NCBI GenBank assembly: GCA_963966185.1
Contig: CAWZYM010000212.1
Coordinates: forward strand, 124,001-188,000
Direction: 5' to 3'
DNA from: Rhabditoides inermis
Lineage: Eukaryota > Nematoda > Chromadorea > Rhabditida > Rhabditidae
Length of the DNA stretch: 64,000 bases
The notes under the pieces were generated by a model, which was given only the letters and a program-made list of their open reading frames with translations, searched no databases and was not told where the DNA came from. A program made the translations under genes and the position numbers. This document shows positions 42,807 to 56,997 of the stretch, in pieces; position 1 is the first letter of the stretch, and each line of letters begins with the position of its first letter.

Positions 42807-45800
42807 ACACAATGAGTTTAAAATCTACACAATGAGTTTAGAATATACACAATGAGTTCAGAATCTACACAATGGTTTCAGAATCTACACAATGAGTTTG
42901 AAATCTACACAATGAGTTCAGAGTCTACACAATGAGTTCAGATTCTACACAATGAGTTCAGAATCTACACAATGAGTTCAGAATCTACACAATGAGTTCA
43001 GAATCTACACAATGGTTTCAAAGTCTACACATTGGGTTTAGAATTTACACAATGGTTTCAGAATCTACACAATGGTTTCAGATTCTACACAATGAATTTG
43101 AAATCTACACAATGAGTTTAGAATCTACACAATGAGTTTCAGAATCTACAAAATGATTTCAGAAACTACACAATGGTTTTAAAATCTACACAATGAGTTT
43201 AAAATCTACACAATGAGTTTAGAATCTACACAATGAGTTCAGAATCTACGCAATGAGTTCAGAATCTACACAATGGTTACAAAATCTACACAATGAGTTC
43301 AAAATCTACACAATGAGTTTAGAATCTACACAATGAGTTTAGAATCTACACAATGTTTTCAGATTCTACACAATGAGTTTGAATTCTACACATTGAGTTT
43401 AAAACCTACACAATGAGTTTAGGATCTACACAATGAGTTTATAATCTACAGAATGAGTTTAAAATCTACACAATGGTTTTAAAATTTACTCAATGAGTTT
43501 AGAATCTACACAATGAGTTCAGAATCTACACAATGAGTTCAGAATCTACACAATGGTTTCAAAATCTACACAATGAGTTCAAAATCTACACAATGAGTTT
43601 AGAATCTACACAATGAGTTTAGAATCTACACAATGGTTTCAGAATCTACACAATGGTTTCAGACACTACACATGAGTTTGAAATCTACACAATGAGATCA
43701 AATTCTACACAATGAGTTTAGAATCTACACAATGAGTTTATAATCTACAGAATGAGTTTAAAATCTACACAATGGTTTTAAAATCTACACAATGAGTTTA
43801 AAATCTACACAATGAGTTTAGAATCTACACAATGAGTTTAAAATCTACACAACGAGTTGAGAAACTACACAATGGTTTTAAAATCTACACAATGAGTATA
43901 AAATCCACACAATGAGTTTAGAATCTAAACAATGAGTTTGAAATCTACACAATGAGTTCAGAATTTACACAATGAGTTCAGAATCTACACAATGAGTTCA
44001 GAATCTACACAATGAGTTCAGAATCTACACAATGAGTTTAGAATCTACACAATGAGTTCAGAATCTACACAATGAGTTCAGAATCTACACAATGGTTTCA
44101 AAATCTACACAATGAGTTCAAAATCTACACAATGAGTTTAGAATCTACACAATGAGTTTAAAATCTACACAATGTTTTCAGATTCTACACAATGAGTTTG
44201 AATTCTACACATTGAGTTTAAAATCTACACAATGAGTTTAGGATCTACACAATGAGTTTATAATCTACCGAATGAGTTTTAAATCTACACAATGGTCTTA
44301 AAATTTACTCAATGAGTTTAGAATCTACACAATGAGTTCAGAACCTACACAATGAGTTCAGAATCTACACACAGGTTTCAAAATCTACACAATGAGTTCA
44401 AAATCTACACAATGAGTTTAGAATCTACACAATGAGTTTAGAATCTACACAATGGTTTCAGAATCTACACAATGGTTTCAGACACTACACATGAGTTTGA
44501 CATCTACACAATGAGATCAAACTCTACACAATGAGTTGAGAAACCACAAAATGAGTTTAAAATCTACACAATGAGTTGAAAAACTACACAATGATTTCAA
44601 AATCTACACAATGAGTTTAAAATTTACACAATGAGTTTAGAATTTAAACAATGAGTTTGAAATCAAGACATTGAGTTCAGAATCTACACAATGAGCTCAG
44701 AATCTACACAATGAGTCAGATACTACACAATGAGTTCAGAATCTACACAATGAGTTTAGAATCTACACAGTGAGTTTAGAATCTACACAATGAGTTTAGA
44801 ATCTACACAATGGTTTCAAAATCTACACAATGAGTATAAAATCTACACAATGAGTTTAAAAACTACACATTGAGTTCAAAATCTACACAATGAGTTTAGA
44901 ATCTACACAATGGTTTCAGAATCTACACAATGGTTACAGAATCTACACAATGGTTTCAGAATCTACACAATGAGTTTAGAATCTACACAGTGAGTTTAGA
45001 ATCTACACAATGAGTTTAGAATCTACACAATGGTTTCAAAATCTACACAATGAGTTTGAAATCTACACAATGAGTTTAAAATCTACACAATGTTTTCAGA
45101 ATCTACACAATGGTTTCAGAATCTACACAATGAGTTTGAAATCTACACAATGAGTTCAGAGTCTACACAGTGAGTTTAGAATCTACACAATGAGTTTAGA
45201 ATCTACACAATGGTTTCAAAATCTACACAATGAGTATAAAATCTACACAATGAGTTTAAAAACTACACATTGAGTTCAAAATCTACACAATGAGTTTAGA
45301 ATCTACACAATGGTTTCAGAATCTACACAATGGTTACAGAATCTACACAATGGTTTCAGAATCTACACAATGAGTTTAGAATCTACACAGTGAGTTTAGA
45401 ATCTACACAATGAGTTTAGAATCTACACAATGGTTTCAAAATCTACACAATGAGTTTGAAATCTACACAATGAGTTTAAAATCTACACAATGTTTTCAGA
45501 ATCTACACAATGGTTTCAGAATCTACACAATGGTTTCAAAATCTACACAATGGTTACAGAATCTACACAATGAGTTTAGAATCTACACAATTGTTTCAGA
45601 ATCTACACAATGGTTTCAGAAACTACACAATGAGTTTGAAATCTACACAATGGTTTCAGAAACTACACATGAGTTTGAAATCTACACAATGAGTTCAAAT
45701 TCTTTACAATGAGTTTAGAAACTACACAATGATTTCAAAAACTACACAATGAGTTTGAAATCTACACAATGAGTTTAAAATCTACACATTGAGTTGAGAA

Positions 45801-47613
45801 TCTACACAATGGTTTCAAAATCTACACAATGAGTATAAAATCTACACAATGAGTTTAGAATCTACACATTGAGTTCAAAATCTACACAATGAGTTTAGAA
45901 TCTACACAATGGTTTCAGAATCTACAAAATGAGTTTAAAGCCTACACAATGAGTTCAAATTCTTTACAATGAGTTTAGAAACTACACAATGATTTCAAAA
46001 TCTACACAATGAGTTTGAAATCTACACAATGAGTTTAGAATCTACACAATGAGTTTAGAATCTACACAATGGTTTCAAAATCTACACAATGAGTATAAAA
46101 TCTACACAATGAGTTTAGAATCTACACATTGAGTTCAAAATCTACACAATGAGTTTAGAATCTACACAATGGTTTCAGAATCTACAAAATGAGTTTAAAG
46201 CCTACACAATGAGTTGAGAAACCACAAAATGAGTTTAAAATCTACACAATGAGTTGAAAAACTACACAATGATTTCAAAATCTACACAATGAGTTTAAAA
46301 TTTACACAATGAGTTTAGAATTAAAACAATGAGTTTGAAATCTACACAATGGTTTCAGAATCTACACAATGAGTTTTAGAATCTACACAATGGTTTCAAA
46401 ATCTACACAATGAGTATAAAATCTACACAATGAGTTTAGAATCTACACAATGAGTTCAAAATCTACACATTGAGTTTAGAATCTACACAATTGTTTCAGA
46501 ATCTACACAATGGTTTCAGAATCTACACAATGAGTTTAGAATCTACACAGTGAGTTTAGAATCTACACAATGAGTTTAGAATCTACACAATGGTTTCAGA
46601 ATCTACAAAATGAGTTTAAAGCCTACACAATGAGTTGAGAAACCACAAAATGAGTTTAAAATCTACACAATGAGTTGAAAAACTACACAATGATTTCAAA
46701 ATCTACACAATGAGTTTAAAATTTACACAATGAGTTTAGAATTTAAACAATGAGTTTGAAATCAACACATTGAGTTCAGAATCTACACAATGAGCTCAGA
46801 ATCTACACAATGAGTCAGATACTACACAATGAGTTCAGAATCTACACAATGAGTTCAGAATCTACACAGTGAGTTTAGAATCTACACAATGAGTTTAGAA
46901 TCTACACAATGGTTTCTAAATCTACACAATGAGTATAAAATCTACACAATGAGTTTAGAAACTACACATTGAGTTCAAAATCTACACAATGAGTTTAGAA
47001 TCTACACAATGGTTTCAGAATCTACACAATGGTTACAGAATCTACACAATGAGTTAAGAATCTACACATTGAGTTCAAAATCTACACAATGAGTTTAGAA
47101 TCTACACAATGGTTTCAGAATCTACACAATGGTTACAGAATCTACACAATGAGTTTAGAATCTACACAATTGTTTCAGAATCTACACAATGGTTTCAGAA
47201 ACTACACAATGAGTTTGAAATCTACACAATGAGTTCAAAATCTACACAATGAGTTTAGAATCTACACAATGAGTTCAGAATCTACACAATGAGTTAAGAA
47301 TCTACACAATGGTTTCAGAATCTACACAATGGTTTCAGAAACTACACAATGAGTTTGAAATCTACACAATGAGTTTAAAATCTACACAATGAGTTTAGAA
47401 TCTACACAATGAGTTTATAATCTACACAATGAGTTTAGAATCTACACAATGGTTTCAAAATCTACACAATGAGTTTAAAATCTACACAATGAGTTTAGAA
47501 TATACACAATGAGTTCAGAATCTACACAATGAGTTCAGAATCTACACAATGGTTTCAGAATCTACACAATGAGTTTGAAATCTACACAATGAGTTCAGAG
47601 TCTACACAATGAG
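42807..47613 (+). repeat. Large HOR copy B (about 4.8 kb)
   Basis: Matches 48164-52970 at a constant offset of 5,357 bp, checked at GAATATACAC (42841 / 48198), ACAACGAG (43849 / 49206), a 100-codon repetitive frame (45410 / 50767) and GAGTTTATAATC near 47410 / 52767. Only scattered substitutions are visible, for example GAGTTTTAAATC near 44275 against GAGTTTAAAATC near 49632. The constant offset over about 4.8 kb means almost no length change since duplication. Confidence 0.93.
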
Positions 47614-48190
47614 TTTATAATCTACAGAATGAGTTTAAAATCTACACAATGGTTTTAAAATTTACTCAATGAGTTTAGAATCTACACAATGAGTTCAGAA
47701 TCTACACAATGAGTTCAGAATCTACACAATGGTTTCAAAATCTACACAATGAGTTCAAAATCTACACAATGAGTTTAGAATCTACACAATGAGTTTAGAA
47801 TCTACACAATGGTTTCAGAATCTACACAATGAGTTAAGAATCTACACAATGGTTTCAGAATCTACACAATGGTTTCAGAAACTACACAATGAGTTTGAAA
47901 TCTACACAATGAGTTTAAAATCTACACAATGAGTTTAGAATCTACACAATGAGTTTATAATCTACACAATGAGTTTAGAATCTACACAATGGTTTCAAAA
48001 TCTACACAATGAGTTTAAAATCTACACAATGAGTTTAGAATATACACAATGAGTTCAGAATCTACACAATGAGTTCAGAATCTACACAATGGTTTCAGAA
48101 TCTACACAATGAGTTTGAAATCTACACAATGAGTTCAGAGTCTACACAATGAGTTTATAATCTACAGAATGAGTTTAAAATCTACACAAT
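47291..48190 (+). repeat. 540-bp tandem duplication at the B/C junction
   Basis: The run starting GAGTTAAGAATC at 47291 restarts at 47831, 540 bp (27 units) later, and is followed through GAGTTCAGAGTC, GAGTTTATAATC and CTACAGAATGAG. It fills the gap between large HOR copies B and C, so it probably arose with their junction. Confidence 0.85.
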
Positions 48191-51100
48191 GAGTTTAGAA
48201 TATACACAATGAGTTCAGAATCTACACAATGGTTTCAGAATCTACACAATGAGTTTGAAATCTACACAATGAGTTCAGAGTCTACACAATGAGTTCAGAT
48301 TCTACACAATGAGTTCAGAATCTACACAATGAGTTCAGAATCTACACAATGAGTTCAGAATCTACACAATGGTTTCAAAGTCTACACATTGGGTTTAGAA
48401 TTTACACAATGGTTTCAGAATCTACACAATGGTTTCAGATTCTACACAATGAATTTGAAATCTACACAATGAGTTTAGAATCTACACAATGAGTTTCAGA
48501 ATCTACAAAATGATTTCAGAAACTACACAATGGTTTTAAAATCTACACAATGAGTTTAAAATCTACACAATGAGTTTAGAATCTACACAATGAGTTCAGA
48601 ATCTACGCAATGAGTTCAGAATCTACACAATGGTTACAAAATCTACACAATGAGTTCAAAATCTACACAATGAGTTTAGAATCTACACAATGAGTTTAGA
48701 ATCTACACAATGTTTTCAGATTCTACACAATGAGTTTGAATTCTACACATTGAGTTTAAAACCTACACAATGAGTTTAGGATCTACACAATGAGTTTATA
48801 ATCTACAGAATGAGTTTAAAATCTACACAATGGTTTTAAAATTTACTCAATGAGTTTAGAATCTACACAATGAGTTCAGAATCTACACAATGAGTTCAGA
48901 ATCTACACAATGGTTTCAAAATCTACACAATGAGTTCAAAATCTACACAATGAGTTTAGAATCTACACAATGAGTTTAGAATCTACACAATGGTTTCAGA
49001 ATCTACACAATGGTTTCAGACACTACACATGAGTTTGAAATCTACACAATGAGATCAAATTCTACACAATGAGTTTAGAATCTACACAATGAGTTTATAA
49101 TCTACAGAATGAGTTTAAAATCTACACAATGGTTTTAAAATCTACACAATGAGTTTAAAATCTACACAATGAGTTTAGAATCTACACAATGAGTTTAAAA
49201 TCTACACAACGAGTTGAGAAACTACACAATGGTTTTAAAATCTACACAATGAGTATAAAATCCACACAATGAGTTTAGAATCTAAACAATGAGTTTGAAA
49301 TCTACACAATGAGTTCAGAATTTACACAATGAGTTCAGAATCTACACAATGAGTTCAGAATCTACACAATGAGTTCAGAATCTACACAATGAGTTTAGAA
49401 TCTACACAATGAGTTCAGAATCTACACAATGAGTTCAGAATCTACACAATGGTTTCAAAATCTACACAATGAGTTCAAAATCTACACAATGAGTTTAGAA
49501 TCTACACAATGAGTTTAAAATCTACACAATGTTTTCAGATTCTACACAATGAGTTTGAATTCTACACATTGAGTTTAAAATCTACACAATGAGTTTAGGA
49601 TCTACACAATGAGTTTATAATCTACCGAATGAGTTTAAAATCTACACAATGGTCTTAAAATTTACTCAATGAGTTTAGAATCTACACAATGAGTTCAGAA
49701 CCTACACAATGAGTTCAGAATCTACACACAGGTTTCAAAATCTACACAATGAGTTCAAAATCTACACAATGAGTTTAGAATCTACACAATGAGTTTAGAA
49801 TCTACACAATGGTTTCAGAATCTACACAATGGTTTCAGACACTACACATGAGTTTGACATCTACACAATGAGATCAAACTCTACACAATGAGTTGAGAAA
49901 CCACAAAATGAGTTTAAAATCTACACAATGAGTTGAAAAACTACACAATGATTTCAAAATCTACACAATGAGTTTAAAATTTACACAATGAGTTTAGAAT
50001 TTAAACAATGAGTTTGAAATCAAGACATTGAGTTCAGAATCTACACAATGAGCTCAGAATCTACACAATGAGTCAGATACTACACAATGAGTTCAGAATC
50101 TACACAATGAGTTTAGAATCTACACAGTGAGTTTAGAATCTACACAATGAGTTTAGAATCTACACAATGGTTTCAAAATCTACACAATGAGTATAAAATC
50201 TACACAATGAGTTTAAAAACTACACATTGAGTTCAAAATCTACACAATGAGTTTAGAATCTACACAATGGTTTCAGAATCTACACAATGGTTACAGAATC
50301 TACACAATGGTTTCAGAATCTACACAATGAGTTTAGAATCTACACAGTGAGTTTAGAATCTACACAATGAGTTTAGAATCTACACAATGGTTTCAAAATC
50401 TACACAATGAGTTTGAAATCTACACAATGAGTTTAAAATCTACACAATGTTTTCAGAATCTACACAATGGTTTCAGAATCTACACAATGAGTTTGAAATC
50501 TACACAATGAGTTCAGAGTCTACACAGTGAGTTTAGAATCTACACAATGAGTTTAGAATCTACACAATGGTTTCAAAATCTACACAATGAGTATAAAATC
50601 TACACAATGAGTTTAAAAACTACACATTGAGTTCAAAATCTACACAATGAGTTTAGAATCTACACAATGGTTTCAGAATCTACACAATGGTTACAGAATC
50701 TACACAATGGTTTCAGAATCTACACAATGAGTTTAGAATCTACACAGTGAGTTTAGAATCTACACAATGAGTTTAGAATCTACACAATGGTTTCAAAATC
50801 TACACAATGAGTTTGAAATCTACACAATGAGTTTAAAATCTACACAATGTTTTCAGAATCTACACAATGGTTTCAGAATCTACACAATGGTTTCAAAATC
50901 TACACAATGGTTACAGAATCTACACAATGAGTTTAGAATCTACACAATTGTTTCAGAATCTACACAATGGTTTCAGAAACTACACAATGAGTTTGAAATC
51001 TACACAATGGTTTCAGAAACTACACATGAGTTTGAAATCTACACAATGAGTTCAAATTCTTTACAATGAGTTTAGAAACTACACAATGATTTCAAAAACT

Positions 51101-52970
51101 ACACAATGAGTTTGAAATCTACACAATGAGTTTAAAATCTACACATTGAGTTGAGAATCTACACAATGGTTTCAAAATCTACACAATGAGTATAAAATCT
51201 ACACAATGAGTTTAGAATCTACACATTGAGTTCAAAATCTACACAATGAGTTTAGAATCTACACAATGGTTTCAGAATCTACAAAATGAGTTTAAAGCCT
51301 ACACAATGAGTTCAAATTCTTTACAATGAGTTTAGAAACTACACAATGATTTCAAAATCTACACAATGAGTTTGAAATCTACACAATGAGTTTAGAATCT
51401 ACACAATGAGTTTAGAATCTACACAATGGTTTCAAAATCTACACAATGAGTATAAAATCTACACAATGAGTTTAGAATCTACACATTGAGTTCAAAATCT
51501 ACACAATGAGTTTAGAATCTACACAATGGTTTCAGAATCTACAAAATGAGTTTAAAGCCTACACAATGAGTTGAGAAACCACAAAATGAGTTTAAAATCT
51601 ACACAATGAGTTGAAAAACTACACAATGATTTCAAAATCTACACAATGAGTTTAAAATTTACACAATGAGTTTAGAATTAAAACAATGAGTTTGAAATCT
51701 ACACAATGGTTTCAGAATCTACACAATGAGTTTTAGAATCTACACAATGGTTTCAAAATCTACACAATGAGTATAAAATCTACACAATGAGTTTAGAATC
51801 TACACAATGAGTTCAAAATCTACACATTGAGTTTAGAATCTACACAATTGTTTCAGAATCTACACAATGGTTTCAGAATCTACACAATGAGTTTAGAATC
51901 TACACAGTGAGTTTAGAATCTACACAATGAGTTTAGAATCTACACAATGGTTTCAGAATCTACAAAATGAGTTTAAAGCCTACACAATGAGTTGAGAAAC
52001 CACAAAATGAGTTTAAAATCTACACAATGAGTTGAAAAACTACACAATGATTTCAAAATCTACACAATGAGTTTAAAATTTACACAATGAGTTTAGAATT
52101 TAAACAATGAGTTTGAAATCAACACATTGAGTTCAGAATCTACACAATGAGCTCAGAATCTACACAATGAGTCAGATACTACACAATGAGTTCAGAATCT
52201 ACACAATGAGTTCAGAATCTACACAGTGAGTTTAGAATCTACACAATGAGTTTAGAATCTACACAATGGTTTCTAAATCTACACAATGAGTATAAAATCT
52301 ACACAATGAGTTTAGAAACTACACATTGAGTTCAAAATCTACACAATGAGTTTAGAATCTACACAATGGTTTCAGAATCTACACAATGGTTACAGAATCT
52401 ACACAATGAGTTAAGAATCTACACATTGAGTTCAAAATCTACACAATGAGTTTAGAATCTACACAATGGTTTCAGAATCTACACAATGGTTACAGAATCT
52501 ACACAATGAGTTTAGAATCTACACAATTGTTTCAGAATCTACACAATGGTTTCAGAAACTACACAATGAGTTTGAAATCTACACAATGAGTTCAAAATCT
52601 ACACAATGAGTTTAGAATCTACACAATGAGTTCAGAATCTACACAATGAGTTAAGAATCTACACAATGGTTTCAGAATCTACACAATGGTTTCAGAAACT
52701 ACACAATGAGTTTGAAATCTACACAATGAGTTTAAAATCTACACAATGAGTTTAGAATCTACACAATGAGTTTATAATCTACACAATGAGTTTAGAATCT
52801 ACACAATGATTTCAAAATCTACACAATGAGTTTAAAATCTACACAATGAGTTTAGAATATACACAATGAGTTCAGAATCTACACAATGAGTTCAGAATCT
52901 ACACAATGGTTTCAGAATCTACACAATGAGTTTGAAATCTACACAATGAGTTCAGAGTCTACACAATGAG
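48164..52970 (+). repeat. Large HOR copy C (about 4.8 kb)
   Basis: Partner of copy B at an offset of 5,357 bp. The left limit is where CTACAGAATGAG gives way to the shared GAGTTTAAAATC / GAATATACAC run. The right limit is near 52970, where GAGTTCAGAATC replaces GAGTTTATAATC. A GATTTC substitution at 52808 (copy B has GGTTTC at 47451) is one of few differences seen. Confidence 0.93.
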
Positions 52971-55900
52971 TTCAGAATCTACACAATGAGTTTAGAATCT
53001 ACACAATGAGTTCAGAATCTACACAATGAGTTGAGAAACTACACAATGATTTCAAAATCTACACAATGAGTTTGAAATCTACACAATGAGTTCAAAATCT
53101 ACACAATGAGTTTAGAATCTACACAATGGTTTCAAAATCTACAAAAGGAGTTCAAAATCTACACAGTGAGTTTAGAATCTACACAATGAGTTTAGATTCT
53201 ACACAATGGTTTCAAAATCTACACAATGAGTATGAAATCTACACAAAGAGTTCAGAATCTACACAATGAGTTCAAAATCTACACAATGAATTTAGAATCT
53301 ACACAATGGTTTCAGAATCTACAGAATGAGTTTATAATCTACAGAATGAGTTTAGAATCCACATAATGGTTTTAAAATCTACACAATGAGTTTAAAATCT
53401 ACACAGTGAAATTAGAATCTACACAATGAGTTCAGAATCTACACAATGAGTTCAGAATCTACACAATGGTTTTAAAATATACACAATGGTTTCAAAATCT
53501 ACACAATGAGTTCAAAATCTACACAATGCGTTTAGAATCTACACAATGAGTTCAGAATCTACACAATGGTTTCAGAATCTACACAATGGTTTCAGAAACT
53601 ACACATGAGTTTGAAATCTACACAATGAGTTCAAATTCTTTACAATGAGTTTAGAAACTACACAATGATTTCAAAAACTACACAATGAGTTTGAAATCTA
53701 CACAATGAGTTTAAAATCTACACAATGAGTTGAGAAACTACACAATGATTTCAAAATCTACACAATGAGTTTAGAATCTACACATTGAGTTCAAAATCTA
53801 CACAATGAGTTTAGAATCTACACAATGGTTTCAGAATCTACAAAATGAGTTTAAAGCCTACACAATGAGTTGAGAAACCACAAAATGAGTTTGAAATCTA
53901 CACAATGAGTTGAAAAACTACACAATGATTTCAAAATCTACACAATGAGTTTAAAATTTACACAATGAGTTTAGAATTAAAACAATGAGTTTGAAATCTA
54001 CACAATGGTTTCAGAATCTACACAATGAGTTTGAAATCTACACAATGAGTTTTAGAATCTACACAATGGTTTCAAAATCTACACAATGAGTATAAAAACT
54101 ACACAATGAGTTTAGAATCTACACAATGAGTTCAAAATCTACACAATGAGTTTAGAATCTACACAATTGTTTCAGAATCTACACAATGGTTTCAGAATCT
54201 ACACAATGAGTTTAGAATCTACACAGTGAGTTTAGAATCTACACAATGAGTTTAGAATCTACACAATGGTTTCAGAATCTACAAAATGAGTTTAAAGCCT
54301 ACACAATGAGTTGAGAAACCACAAAATGAGTTTAAAATCTACACAATGAGTTGAAAAACTACACAATGATTTCAAAATCTACACAATGAGTTTAAAATTT
54401 ACACAATGAGTTTAGAATTTAAACAATGAGTTTGAAATCAACACATTGAGTTCAGAATCTACACAATGAGCTCAGAATCTACACAATGAGTCAGATACTA
54501 CACAATGAGTTCAGAATCTACACAATGAGTTTAGAATCTACACAGTGAGTTTGGAATCTACACAATGAGTTTAGAATCTACACAATGGTTTCGAAATCTA
54601 CACAATGAGTATAAAATCTACACAATGAGTTTAGAAACTACACATTGATTTCAAAATCTACACAATGAGTTTAGAATCTACACAATGGTTTCAGAATCTA
54701 CACAATGGTTACAGAATCTACACAATGAGTTAAGAATCTACACATTGAGTTCAAAATCTACACATTGAGTTTAGAATCTACACAATGGTTTCAGAATCTA
54801 CACAATGGTTACAGAATCTACACAATGAGTTTAGAATCTACACAATTGTTTCAGAATCTACACAATGGTTTCAGAAACTACACAATGAGTTTGAAATCTA
54901 CACAATGAGTTCAAAATCTACACAATGAGTTTAGAATCTACACAATGAGTTCAGAATCTACACAATGAGTTAAGAATCTACACAATGGTTTCAGAATCTA
55001 CACAATGGTTTCAGAAACTACACAATGAGTTTGAAATCTACACAATGAGTTTAAAATCTACACAATGAGTTTAGAATCTACACAATGAGTTTATAATCTA
55101 CAGAATGAGTTTAGAATCTACACAATGGTTTCAAAATCTACACAATGAGTTTAAAATCTACACAATGAGTTTAGAATTTACACAATGAGTTCAGAATATA
55201 CACAATGAGTTCAGAATCTACACAATGGTTTCAGAATCTACACAATGAGTTTGAAATCTACACAATGAGTTCAGAGTCTACACAATGAGTTCAGAATCTA
55301 CACAATGAGTTCAGAATCTACACAATGAGTTCAGAATCTACACAATGGTTTCAAAGTCTACACATTGGGTTTAGAATCTACACAATGGTTTCAGAATCTA
55401 CACAATGGTTTCAGATTCTACACAATGAATTTGAAATCTACACAATGAGTTTAGAATCTACACAATGAGCTCAGAATCTACACAATGAGTCAGATACTAC
55501 ACAATGAGTTTCAGAATCTACACAATGAGTTTAGAATCTACACAGTGAGTTTAGAATCTACACAATGAGTTTAGAATCTACACAATGGTTTTCAAAATCT
55601 ACACAATGAGTATAAAATCTACACAATGAGTTTAGAAACTACACATTGAGTTCAAAATCTACACAATGAGTTTAGAATCTACACAATGGTTTCAGAATCT
55701 ACACAATGGTTACAGAATCTACACAATGAGTTTAGAATCTACACAATTGTTTCAGAATCTACACAATGGTTCAGAATCTACAAAATGATTTCAGAAACTA
55801 CACATGAGTTTGAAATCTACACATTGAGTTCAAATTCTACACAATGAGTTTAGAATCTACACATTGGTTTCAAAATCTACACAATGAGTTTAATCTACAC

Positions 55901-56783
55901 AATGAGTTAGAATTTACACAATGAGTTTAGAATCTACACAATGGTTTCAAAATCTACACAATGAGTATAAAATCTACACAATGAGTTTAGAATCTACACA
56001 ATGAGTTCAAAATCTACACAATGAGTTTAGAATCTACACATTTGTTTTAGAATCTACACAATGGTTTCAGAATCTACACAATGAGTTTAGAATCTACACA
56101 GTGAGTTTAGAATCTACACAATGAGTTTAGAATCTACACAATGGTTTCAAAATCTACACAATGAGTTTGAAATCTACACAATGAGTTTAAAATCTACACA
56201 ATGTTTTCAGAATCTACACAATGGTTTCAGAATCTACACAATGAGTTCAGAGTCTACACAATGAGTTCAGAATCTACACAATGAGTCAGAATCTACACAA
56301 TGAGTTCAAAATCTACACAATGAGTTTAGAATCTACACAGTGAGTTTAGAATCTACACAATGAGTTTAGAATCTACACAATGTTTCAAAATCTACACAAT
56401 GAGTAAAAAATCTACACAATGAGTTTAGAATCTACACATTGAGTTCAAAATCTACACAATGAGTTTAAATCTACAAATCTACACAATGAGTTTAGAATCT
56501 ACACAATTGTTTCAGAATCTACACAATGGTTTCAGAAACTACACAATGAGTTTGAAATCTACACAATGAGTTCAAAATCTACACAATGAGTTTAAAATCT
56601 ACACAATGAGTTTAGAATCTACACAATGGTTTCAAAATCTACACAATGAGTATAAAATCTACACAATGAGTTTAGAAACTACACATTGAGTTCAAAATCT
56701 ACACAATGAGTTTAGAATCTACACAATGGTTTCAGAATCTACACAATGGTTACAGAATCTACACAATGAGTTTAGAATCTACA
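52971..56783 (+). repeat. Irregular satellite edge zone
   Basis: 20-mers with more private variants than the centre: AAAAGGAG, CACAAAGAG, GAATCCACATAATGG, CACAGTGAAATTAG and CTTTACAATGAG. Broken units occur, such as GAGTTTAATC and GAGTTAGAATT near 55887-55911, and GTTTAAATCTACAAATCTAC near 56463. No long exact higher-order period is visible inside it, although parts resemble HOR-B, and the last about 900 bp is shared with 58580-59478. Confidence 0.85.
56775..56783 (+). repeat. 9-bp direct repeat, left of insert copy 1
   Basis: GAATCTACA, the first nine bases of a satellite unit, directly precedes the insert. The same nine bases restart the satellite at 58034-58042. This is what a 9-bp target-site duplication would look like, but because the target is itself repetitive, a simple junction between units cannot be excluded. 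Confidence 0.5.
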
Positions 56784-56814
56784 GTACAGTCAGAGAAATG
56801 TGAGCCGCATGTGC

Positions 56815-56829
56815 CACGTGGCCCACGTG
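56815..56829. promoter_or_regulatory. Paired CACGTG (E-box/G-box) palindromes in insert copy 1
   Basis: CACGTG occurs at 56815-56820 and 56824-56829, nine bases apart, and again at 56870-56875 and 56942-56947. CACGTG is the known core for bHLH factors of the Myc/USF/Max type in animals and fungi and for bZIP/bHLH factors in plants. The first two are kept in all three insert copies. The 56870 site is lost in the others (CTACGTG). Function is inference. Confidence 0.45.
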
Positions 56830-56985
56830 GTCCACGTTGTGCCATGCTCTCGTTTCTCTCCCCACACTCCACGTGAGACACACTCTCTCATCACGTCTAC
56901 TCCTCTTCCATGTCTCGTGCTCTCTAGTCCTCTCTAGTCCTCACGTGTCTGGACGCTCCGCAGTCACACTCTATCTCGCATCGAG

Positions 56986-56997
56986 TCTCGATCGAGA
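56986..56997. other. 12-bp perfect palindrome in insert copy 1
   Basis: TCTCGATCGAGA is its own reverse complement and sits among further GAGTC/GACTC words that could form alternative hairpins. It is also present in insert copy 2. No function assigned. Confidence 0.4.

Larger units (their letters stand above)
1..56783 (+). repeat. Main block of 20-bp satellite array
   Basis: Uninterrupted head-to-tail tandem array of a 20-bp unit, consensus GAATCTACACAATGAGTTTA (8 A, 6 T, 3 C, 3 G; 30% GC). All units have the same orientation. AATCTACACAATG is nearly fixed. The following bases occur mainly as AGTTTA, AGTTCA, AGTATA or GTTTCA, with rarer forms such as CACAGTGAG, CACATTGAG and CACAACGAG. Register slips are rare: 19-bp units such as GAGTCAGAATC and CACATGAGTTTG, and 21-bp units containing GAGTTTCAG. 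CpG is almost absent. The array holds no gene. The block is organised into higher-order repeats listed separately. A centromeric or heterochromatic role is inference. Confidence 0.99.

Noticed and set aside
4987..51069. Open frames of 60-100 codons in the satellite (for example 4987-5190, 10737-10919, 41311-41574, 45410-45712, 50767-51069)
   Set aside because: They are the 20-mer translated three units at a time. They start and stop according to which variant falls in phase, overlap in different frames and have no non-repeat sequence. Identical copies only reflect HOR duplication.
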